A stretch of DNA of 38,168 bases from Oscillospiraceae bacterium (lineage in GTDB: Bacteria; Bacillota; Clostridia; Oscillospirales; CAG-272), in contig SVRO01000004.1 in the NCBI GenBank assembly GCA_015064795.1, forward strand, positions 1 to 38,168. Direction: 5' to 3'. Position numbers and translations under genes: made by a program. The notes under the pieces are model-generated. The model searched no databases and had not been told where the DNA came from. It worked only from the letters and a program-made list of their open reading frames with translations. This document shows, piece by piece, positions 17,231-27,273 of this stretch; within the stretch, counting starts at the first letter, position 1, and each line of letters opens with the position of its first letter.

Positions 17231-17920
17231 TCATTTCTTTTGGTTTTCCTTTTTCGCGTCGAGCTTTTGGATCATCTTTTCCATCTTTTCGTCGGATTTT
17301 TTGCTCATCTCGCGCCTCTTGTTGATAAAGGCGAAGCGAGAGGGCTTTTTTTCCATATCCTTATCCTCGGGCGCACAGATGCGCGCGTAGCAACGAAAAA
17401 GCAGATAGAGAATGGAGATCGGATAGATAAAGCCGGCAAGAATCGAGATCAGTGTGAGCGTCTGAGAAAAATTGGTCGGGGGAATAAGGGCAGTTGCGAT
17501 ATTCCAAACGAAGTAAGCCCCTACGATATACATATTGCGTCGCGCAAGCTTTGCTACGTCCGTATCCTCCACGTCAAGAGCCAATTCTCGAACAGACGAG
17601 AGAAGAAAGAAAAGAAAAATCAAAAAGAGCATGACCGAAACGGTGTTGAGCAAGGAGTCGATCTCAAAAAACGCGATCATCGAGAGCAAATCGGACGTGG
17701 GAAATTCTGTGAACAGCCAGCGCAAGCCCACGAATACCTGACAGAGTGTCATAAGGACGAGCGGGATGTAGCAGTACTTGAAGCTATGCTTATATTCCGA
17801 AAGCTTTCCGAGTGCAAGAAAGATGAGATAGAAGCCGAGAATCTGTGTGGCCCAACCGTACGCGTGGACCGACATCAGTGTGGAGATGAAATAGCCGAGG
17901 AAGAGAAGTCCGAATCCCAT
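17231..17920 (-). CDS. Multi-pass membrane protein of unknown function with a basic C-terminal tail
   Basis: 229 aa; several TM segments, tail MEKKPSRFAFINKRREMSKKSDEKMEKMIQKLDAKKENQKK; 3-nt gap after secA. Confidence 0.75.
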   Translation of the reverse strand: MGFGLLFLGYFISTLMSVHAYGWATQILGFYLIFLALGKLSEYKHSFKYCYIPLVLMTLCQVFVGLRWLFTEFPTSDLLSMIAFFEIDSLLNTVSVMLFLIFLFFLLSSVRELALDVEDTDVAKLARRNMYIVGAYFVWNIATALIPPTNFSQTLTLISILAGFIYPISILYLLFRCYARICAPEDKDMEKKPSRFAFINKRREMSKKSDEKMEKMIQKLDAKKENQKK

Positions 17921-17923
17921 GCT

Positions 17924-20662
<2,739 letters not shown>

Positions 20663-20773
20663 GTGATTCCTCCAAGAACTATAATTTTAATAATATACAG
20701 AATTATTATACAACATTTTTGCGCCCGAAAAAATAAGTATTTGTAAATTTTATTGGATTTCTTAAAAATTTGC

Positions 20774-20802
20774 TTGCAAGAGGGGCGAAAAAAAGGTATA
20801 AT
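20774..20802 (+). promoter_or_regulatory. Putative promoter (TTGCAA-17-TATAAT) of the trmL operon
   Basis: TTGCAA 20774-20779, TATAAT 20797-20802, 17-nt spacer. Confidence 0.7.
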
Positions 20803-20833
20803 GGAGGGGAAATGAATGAAAAAGGAAAAAATC

Positions 20834-21343
20834 ATGGCAAAGATCAACATTGTACTTCACGAGCCCGAGATTCCGCAGAACACGGGAAATATTGCCCGCA
20901 CCTGTGCGGCAACGGGGGCGGCTCTGCATCTGATACGCCCGTTGGGATTTGCGATCGACGACCGCAAGCTCAAGCGCGCGGGGCTTGACTATTGGCATAA
21001 GCTCGACATTACCTATTACGACGGGCTTTCGGATTTTTGCGAGAAGCATCCGAACGCCAAAATATATTATTTTTCGACCAAGGCTCCGCGTGCCTATACC
21101 GAGGTCAAATACGAGGACGAGGTCTATCTTATGTTCGGCAAGGAGACACGCGGACTCCCCGAGGAGCTTTTGGCGGCGCACAAGGAAAGCTGCGTGCGTA
21201 TTCCCATGCGCGACGGGCTTCGCAGTCTCAATCTCTCCAATTCGGCGGCGATTGCGGTCTACGAGGTGCTTCGTCAAAGAGAATTTGAGGGACTTCGCGA
21301 GGATGGAGAGCTGACGACGCGTCGTTGGGAGGACGAGGCATGA
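20834..21343 (+). CDS. trmL: tRNA (cytidine/uridine-34-2'-O)-methyltransferase TrmL
   Basis: MAKINIVLHEPEIPQNTGNIARTCAATGA...LMFGKETRGLPEELL...IPMRDGLRSLNLSNSAAIAVYEVLRQ. Start could also be ATG 20816. Confidence 0.93.
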   Translation: MAKINIVLHEPEIPQNTGNIARTCAATGAALHLIRPLGFAIDDRKLKRAGLDYWHKLDITYYDGLSDFCEKHPNAKIYYFSTKAPRAYTEVKYEDEVYLMFGKETRGLPEELLAAHKESCVRIPMRDGLRSLNLSNSAAIAVYEVLRQREFEGLREDGELTTRRWEDEA

Positions 21344-22386
21344 GCGAGAGAGTTCTTGTCGGCATGAGTGGCGGCGTGGACAGTGCCGTGGCGGCTCTTC
21401 TTTTAATGCGCGCCGGCTACGAGGTGATCGGCGTTACCTTCCTTCTTTGGACGGGTGAGGGAAGCGGCGTGGAGGAAAGCGTGCGTGACGCGGCAAGCAT
21501 TTGTGCGCGGCTGGGTATCGAACACACCGTGCTTGATCTTGCGGAAGACTTTCATCGCGAGGTTATCGATGCATTTATTGCCTCGTATGAAAGCGGGGAA
21601 ACGCCCAATCCTTGCGTGACCTGTAACCGCCGCATTAAATTTTCCAAGCTCTTGGAGAAGGCCGACGAGATGAGGGCAAAATACGTGGCAACGGGCCACT
21701 ACGCGCGTGTCGAGAAGGTCGAATGTGGCGAATATCTCCTCAAGAAAGCGGTGGACGAGGGCAAGGATCAGTCCTACTTTTTGTATGCGCTCGGACAAGC
21801 CGAGCTTTCGCGCGTGCTTTTTCCGCTTGGAGACTATACCAAAGCGGAGATCCGCGCGATTGCGGAGGAAAACGGCTTTGTCAACGCCCGTAAGCGCGAC
21901 AGTCAGGATATTTGCTTCGTGACGGACGGCGATTACGCGGCTTTTATTGAAAAATATATGGGAAAGAGCTTTCCCATAGGTGATTTCGTAGACGGTGAGG
22001 GCAAGGTTCTCGGCAAACATAAGGGCGCGATCCGCTATACCGTAGGACAGCGCAAGGGGCTGGGTGTGGCACTTGGCAGACCGATGTTCGTTTGCGCGAA
22101 GGATATGGTAAAAAATACCGTGACGCTTGGGGAGAACGAGGATTTATTTTCGCATACGCTTACGGCGCGTGATGCTCGTTTTGTTACGGAAATGAAGATC
22201 GGCCAGCCCGTACCCGTAGCGGCTAAGATACGAAACACGCAAAAGGAGACAGCGGCGCTTCTTACGAGGATAGACGAGGTGCATTTCCGCGTGGATTTTG
22301 ATGTGCCGCAACGCGCGATCGCGCGTGGGCAGTCGGTCGTGCTTTACGCAGGCGACACGGTGCTTGGAGGAGGAATTATCGAATGA
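21340..22386 (+). CDS. mnmA: tRNA-specific 2-thiouridylase MnmA
   Basis: VGMSGGVDSAVAA, NPCVTCNRRIKF, DQSYFLYAL, RDSQDICFV; ATGA overlap with trmL. Confidence 0.95.
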   Translation: MSERVLVGMSGGVDSAVAALLLMRAGYEVIGVTFLLWTGEGSGVEESVRDAASICARLGIEHTVLDLAEDFHREVIDAFIASYESGETPNPCVTCNRRIKFSKLLEKADEMRAKYVATGHYARVEKVECGEYLLKKAVDEGKDQSYFLYALGQAELSRVLFPLGDYTKAEIRAIAEENGFVNARKRDSQDICFVTDGDYAAFIEKYMGKSFPIGDFVDGEGKVLGKHKGAIRYTVGQRKGLGVALGRPMFVCAKDMVKNTVTLGENEDLFSHTLTARDARFVTEMKIGQPVPVAAKIRNTQKETAALLTRIDEVHFRVDFDVPQRAIARGQSVVLYAGDTVLGGGIIE

Positions 22387-24773
22387 CGGTAGAAGAAAGA
22401 TATATAAAAGCCAAGAGGACGCTTTTTGATAAAGCTTACGCTACACTTAACGACAAGCAAAGGGAAGCGGTGTATACGGTCAACCGTCCGCTTCTCATTT
22501 TGGCAGGGGCGGGAAGCGGTAAGACCACGGTGCTGGTTCGCCGTATCGGCTTTATTCTCAAATACGGAAACGCTTACGAAAGCAACATCGTGCCCTTCGA
22601 CGTGACCGAGGCCGATGCCGAGCGCTTGGAGCACTCGGCAACTCTTTCGCGCGAGGAGATCTTACCCATTCTCCCCACCTTTGCCGAGGCACCCTGTGAG
22701 CCGTGGCGTATGCTGGCCATCACCTTTACCAACAAGGCGGCAAACGAGATCAAAACGCGTCTTGCGGCCGAGCTTGGTGATGAGGACGTGGCGCGCGAGG
22801 TGTGGGCGGGAACCTTCCACTCGATCTGTATGCGGATCCTGCGTTCCAATGCCGACAAGATCGGTTTCCCGTCTGCCTTTTCGATCTACGACGCCGAGGA
22901 CTCCAAAAAGGCGGTCATTGCCGCGATGAAGGAGCTTGGTGTGGATGAAAAATCCTTCCCTGTCAAGAGTGTAATGAGCATTATCAGCTCGGCCAAGGAC
23001 AAGCTGATGACGCCCGATATGCTCGAGAACAGCGAGGGCTCGGATTTCCGTATTCGCAAGATCGCCGCGATCTATCGGCAGTATCAAGAGGATATGGCAC
23101 GCTCGTCGGCACTCGATTTCGACGACATCATCATGAAGACCGTCGAGCTTTTGCAGGGACATGAGGACGTGCGCAAATATTACCAGAAGAAGTTCCGCTA
23201 CGTTTGTGTGGACGAGTATCAGGACACCAACTATGCTCAGTTTATTCTCACTGCGCTTTTGGCGGGTGAGCATCGCAATCTGATGGTCGTGGGTGACGAC
23301 GATCAGAGCATTTATAAGTTCCGCGGTGCCACCATTGAAAACATTTTAAACTTTGATAAGGTGTTTGGTGACGCGAACGTGATCAAGCTGGAGCAGAATT
23401 ACCGTTCCACACGCACCATCCTTGACGCCGCCAACGCCGTGATCGCAAACAATGTGGGCCGAAAGGGAAAGACGCTTTGGACGGCGGCCGACGGCGGCGA
23501 GAGGATCACGGTAAAGAAATTGGACGACCAAAACGGCGAGTCGCGTTACATTGCCGATGTTATTAGCCGCAGAGTCTCGGCGGGAAAGGCCAATTTCCGC
23601 GATTTTGCCGTGCTTTACCGTAACAATGCGCAATCGAGCGGTATTGAGCGTACCTTTGCCAAGAGCGGTATTCCGTACCGTATGCTTGGCGGTCTTCGCT
23701 TCAACGACCGCAAGGAGATCCGCGATATCGTTGCATACTTACATTTGATTGCTAACAAAAATGACCGCGAGCGACTGTTGCGCATCATTAACGTGCCGCG
23801 ACGCAAGATCGGTGAGGTGACGCTGGAGGCGGTAACCGCGATCGCAGACGAAGAAAATTGCTCGCTTTTTGCGGTAATGGAGCGTTCCGATCATTATACG
23901 GCACTCAGTAAAAGTGCTTCCAAGCTCATGGAATTTACTGCGCTGATAAATAGCCTTTCAGCAATGGTAGATAACGTTTCTTTGGAAACTCTTGTCCGAG
24001 AGACCATCAATCGAAGCGGTTACCGACAAATGATCATCGACCAAGGCGAGACCGAACGTGAGCGTCTGGATAACCTTGAGGAATTTGTTTCGGGCGTGAT
24101 CGAATACGAGACTTCCTTGCAAAACGAGCCCGATATGAAGCCCACGCTGGTTGGCTTTTTGGAGGAAAATTCGCTGGTTGCCGACGTTGATAAATACGAC
24201 GAGAAGGCGGATGCCGTCGTGATGATGACCATTCACAGTGCCAAGGGATTGGAATTTCCAAACGTCTTTTTGGTGGGGATGGAGGACGGCATTTTCCCCG
24301 GTATGCAGTCGATTCTCGGTAGTGCAGGTGAGATCGAGGAGGAGCGGCGTCTTGCCTACGTTGCCATCACGCGTGCCAAGCGTGAGCTTTATATGACCTA
24401 TGCCCAAAGCCGCCTTTTGTACGGCAAAACGCAGTACAACCCCCCCTCTCGCTTCCTTGGCGAGATCCCGAAGGAGCTTCTGTTGGAGGATGCGCCCCGC
24501 AGACGCGCCTTTACCCCGATGGACGACGAGACGCTTTATTCCTACCAAAGCGCACCGCGCTTTGAGCGCGTCACGGTCGGTCAGCCGCTTCGCAAGCCCA
24601 CGGGGGCGAGCGAAAGCTTTTCTGCCGGTGACCGCGTGCGCCACATGACCTTTGGTGAGGGCGAGATCCTTTCGGTGAAGTCCATGGGTGCGGACACGCT
24701 TTACGAGATCGTTTTCGATACGGTTGGCACGAAGAAGCTGATGGCCTCTTTTGCCAAGTTGAAAAAAATATAA
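22383..24773 (+). CDS. pcrA: ATP-dependent DNA helicase PcrA/UvrD
   Basis: LAGAGSGKT, VDEYQDTNYAQF, VVGDDDQSIYKFRGA, QNYRST, VMMTIHSAKGLEFPNVFLVG; ATGA overlap with mnmA. Confidence 0.95.
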   Translation: MTVEERYIKAKRTLFDKAYATLNDKQREAVYTVNRPLLILAGAGSGKTTVLVRRIGFILKYGNAYESNIVPFDVTEADAERLEHSATLSREEILPILPTFAEAPCEPWRMLAITFTNKAANEIKTRLAAELGDEDVAREVWAGTFHSICMRILRSNADKIGFPSAFSIYDAEDSKKAVIAAMKELGVDEKSFPVKSVMSIISSAKDKLMTPDMLENSEGSDFRIRKIAAIYRQYQEDMARSSALDFDDIIMKTVELLQGHEDVRKYYQKKFRYVCVDEYQDTNYAQFILTALLAGEHRNLMVVGDDDQSIYKFRGATIENILNFDKVFGDANVIKLEQNYRSTRTILDAANAVIANNVGRKGKTLWTAADGGERITVKKLDDQNGESRYIADVISRRVSAGKANFRDFAVLYRNNAQSSGIERTFAKSGIPYRMLGGLRFNDRKEIRDIVAYLHLIANKNDRERLLRIINVPRRKIGEVTLEAVTAIADEENCSLFAVMERSDHYTALSKSASKLMEFTALINSLSAMVDNVSLETLVRETINRSGYRQMIIDQGETERERLDNLEEFVSGVIEYETSLQNEPDMKPTLVGFLEENSLVADVDKYDEKADAVVMMTIHSAKGLEFPNVFLVGMEDGIFPGMQSILGSAGEIEEERRLAYVAITRAKRELYMTYAQSRLLYGKTQYNPPSRFLGEIPKELLLEDAPRRRAFTPMDDETLYSYQSAPRFERVTVGQPLRKPTGASESFSAGDRVRHMTFGEGEILSVKSMGADTLYEIVFDTVGTKKLMASFAKLKKI

Positions 24774-24776
24774 ATC

Positions 24777-24825
24777 AAAAAAGCACTTTTTGAACATGGA
24801 TTTCCATGCCCGGAAAGTGCTTTTT
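24777..24825. terminator. Convergent terminator between pcrA and the tetR gene
   Basis: AAAAAAGCACTTT...CATGGatttCCATG...AAAGTGCTTTTT. Confidence 0.8.
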
Positions 24826-24843
24826 GCTTTTGAAGGCGAGGGG

Positions 24844-25428
24844 TCAATAAGCGCCGATATCGTCAAGCCTTGAGAAGAGCTGACTCTCTAAAATTCTTGC
24901 TGTAACATCTGCCATTGCCGCGATGTCGGTCTTGAAGCCGCCCTTGTACCAATCGAGCATCAGAAGGAGAAGACCGCCCATTGTAAATTTAAAGATCTGC
25001 GCTCTTGCCCAGTCGCTGTCGTTGGGTAAAAATTTGGATATGATCAGAAATTCGTTGATCGGGAAGCGCAACGACACTTCCAGGAGCTTTGGAAGCAAAT
25101 TGCTTTTGTTAAGAGCGTCAAGAAAAGGCTTGTGAGAGTACCAAAAGGAAAAGAAATATGCCATTTCCTCGCGGAGCGTTCGCTTTTTCTTGCTTCTCTC
25201 GGGCGTGAAGCCACCGTAGGTCAGATAGGTGTGTTCGATAAGCGCGTATAATGCGCCGTCTTTACTGTCAAAATATCGGTAAAACGCCTTTCTCGGCATG
25301 CCGAATCGTTCACAAAGCTCGGTTATACTGATGTCATCGTAATGCTTTTCCTCTAAAAGTGCGAGCAGGCAATTTTCGATATCTCGCTGCCTTTTTGTCG
25401 ATTGCTCGGTTTTGCAAAGCTTATACAT
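24844..25428 (-). CDS. TetR/AcrR family transcriptional regulator
   Basis: N-terminal HTH: TKRQRDIENCLLALLEEKHYDDISITELCERFGMPRKAFYRYFDSKDGALYALIE. Confidence 0.9.
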   Translation of the reverse strand: MYKLCKTEQSTKRQRDIENCLLALLEEKHYDDISITELCERFGMPRKAFYRYFDSKDGALYALIEHTYLTYGGFTPERSKKKRTLREEMAYFFSFWYSHKPFLDALNKSNLLPKLLEVSLRFPINEFLIISKFLPNDSDWARAQIFKFTMGGLLLLMLDWYKGGFKTDIAAMADVTARILESQLFSRLDDIGAY

Positions 25429-25470
25429 GATATTTCCTCCGAGGTGCTTCGATTTTACGGATTGAAATCT

Positions 25471-25524
25471 GCCACCTAAATATGCTACCTAAATATTATA
25501 ACAAAAATGTGGCAATTAAGTCAA
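25471..25524 (-). promoter_or_regulatory. tetR promoter with candidate operator repeats
   Basis: Minus strand TTGACT (25524-25519)-18-TATAAT (25500-25495). Tandem direct repeat GCCACCTAAATAT/GCTACCTAAATAT at 25471-25496; GTGGC at 25510-25514 inverted to GCCAC at 25471. Confidence 0.65.
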
Positions 25525-25615
25525 TCTTTTTTCTGTTTTTTATCATGATTTACATAATTTTGGCCGTTTTTTGTGCAAAAGAAACAAAAACTCTCGTGAT
25601 ATTTCGTTTTTTAAT

Positions 25616-25639
25616 GTCTCAAAAACGCGTTTTTGAGAC
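25616..25639. promoter_or_regulatory. 24-bp perfect palindrome upstream of the MFS gene
   Basis: GTCTCAAAAACG|CGTTTTTGAGAC; 69 bp upstream of ATG 25708. Confidence 0.75.
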
Positions 25640-25707
25640 TTTTATAATTTGAGAATATTTATTATAATAAAAGTAGTGAAGACTTAAAATATTTTTTGGA
25701 GGACATT

Positions 25708-27135
25708 ATGGCAAAAGCAAAGAAAACCGTTGCGCTTGACGCAAACGGAAAACGCAAATTCGGCATGCGTGACTGTCTTGCATATGCGGCAGGAGACCTT
25801 GGCTGTAACATGAGCTTTGCGCTTAAGAGCACCATGTCTATTTTCTGGACACAGTTTATGGGCATGGACCTTTGGTATGCGTTGCTTCTCATCGTTGTTC
25901 AGGTATGGGACGCGATCAACGACCCGCTGATCGGTTCGATCATTGACGCAGACAAGAACAAATATAAGAGAAATAAATTTTTGACTTATATTTGGGCAGG
26001 ATCTATCGGTCTTATCGTCGGCGGTGCGTGCTGTTTCCTTCCTTTCCCGAACGCATCTGTATGGGCAAAGGCGCTTATCTTCATTGCGGGATATGTAGTT
26101 TGGGACGCATTCTATACGGTGGCAAACGTTCCATACGGATCGCTTCTTTCGCTTATTTCCAATGACGTTAAGGACAGAGCCTCGCTATCTGCTTGGCGTT
26201 CGGTAGGCTCGATCTTCGGTAATATGCTTCCCATGGTCATTCTTCCTTTCATTATTTATGATGAGAATGATAACCTCATTGGTGAGCGCGTATTTATTGC
26301 GGCGCTGATCATGGGTGCTCTCGGCTTCATTTGCTTCCAATTTATGATTCGCAATACCGAGATTCGTGCTGAGCAGGAAATTGCGCTTGGTGAGGATACC
26401 CCCAAGTTCAACGTTTTTAAAGCTTTTGGTAATTTTATGAAGAATCGTGCCGCTGTCGGTGCCACCATTGCCGCTATGGGTATGTTCATCGGTATGCAGG
26501 GCGCGGCTACGGCAGTTACCGTTATTTTCCAGTCTTATTATAATAACGTAAAGATTTCAGGTGTCGTACAGCTTTTCGCTATGATCCCGATCGTTGTGTT
26601 TACGCCCTTGGCGCGCAAAATGGTTGCGAAGTACGGAAAGAAGGAGCTTGCTACCTTCGGTGCGATCTGCTCTATGGTGGCAGGTCTCGGTCTGTTCGTA
26701 ATTCTTCCGAACAATACGAACCTTGATCTTTTGATCTACATTATATTCCAGCTTATCTTCTCGCTCGGTCTTGGCATTTACTCTACGGTCTCGTGGGCTA
26801 TGATGGGCGATGCAATTGACTATAATGAGTGGAAAACAGGTATGAGAGAGGAAGGAACGGTATATTCGCTTCACTCCTTCTTCCGTAAGCTTGCGCAGGG
26901 TCTTGGCCCGTCGTTGATCCTCATCATTATGGTGGCGTTCGGTTACGTCGGCGAGAACGAAGGCAATCAGCTTTGGGAGGTTGCCGTCAATATGCGCTAT
27001 ATCGTGGCTGCCACCTATATGTTCTCGTCGATCATGCAGTTTATCGGCCTCGGTCTTGTTTACAACCTTGACAAGAAGACCCTTGCTAAGATGAACGAGG
27101 AGCTTGAGGCTCGCCGTGCACCTGTTTCGAAATAA
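25708..27135 (+). CDS. GPH-type (MelB-like) MFS sugar:cation symporter
   Basis: KFGMRDCLAYAAGDLGCNMSF, WDAINDPLIGSIID, MMGDAIDYNEWKTGMREEGTVYSLHSFFRKLAQGLG. Confidence 0.92.
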   Translation: MAKAKKTVALDANGKRKFGMRDCLAYAAGDLGCNMSFALKSTMSIFWTQFMGMDLWYALLLIVVQVWDAINDPLIGSIIDADKNKYKRNKFLTYIWAGSIGLIVGGACCFLPFPNASVWAKALIFIAGYVVWDAFYTVANVPYGSLLSLISNDVKDRASLSAWRSVGSIFGNMLPMVILPFIIYDENDNLIGERVFIAALIMGALGFICFQFMIRNTEIRAEQEIALGEDTPKFNVFKAFGNFMKNRAAVGATIAAMGMFIGMQGAATAVTVIFQSYYNNVKISGVVQLFAMIPIVVFTPLARKMVAKYGKKELATFGAICSMVAGLGLFVILPNNTNLDLLIYIIFQLIFSLGLGIYSTVSWAMMGDAIDYNEWKTGMREEGTVYSLHSFFRKLAQGLGPSLILIIMVAFGYVGENEGNQLWEVAVNMRYIVAATYMFSSIMQFIGLGLVYNLDKKTLAKMNEELEARRAPVSK

Positions 27136-27156
27136 ATTGCTCTGAACACAAAAATC

Positions 27157-27190
27157 AATCGGGCTGTTTTGTATAAGACAGCCCGATTTT
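27157..27190 (+). terminator. Intrinsic terminator
   Basis: AATCGGGCTGT-tttgtataag-ACAGCCCGATT followed by TT. Confidence 0.82.
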
Positions 27191-27273
27191 AGAGAAAAAA
27201 CACGAAATATTCACATCCTATTAAAATCAATAAATTACAATAAGAATAACGATTTGTTATTTTAGGAGAAACT

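Noticed and set aside
25471-25496. Possible CRISPR-like tandem repeat
   Set aside because: Only two adjacent 13-bp units with no spacers; better explained as a regulator site.
27245-27261. AATAAC-gattt-GTTATT hairpin before the GH2 start
   Set aside because: Short AT-rich stem likely to occur by chance; not strong enough to call a regulatory element.
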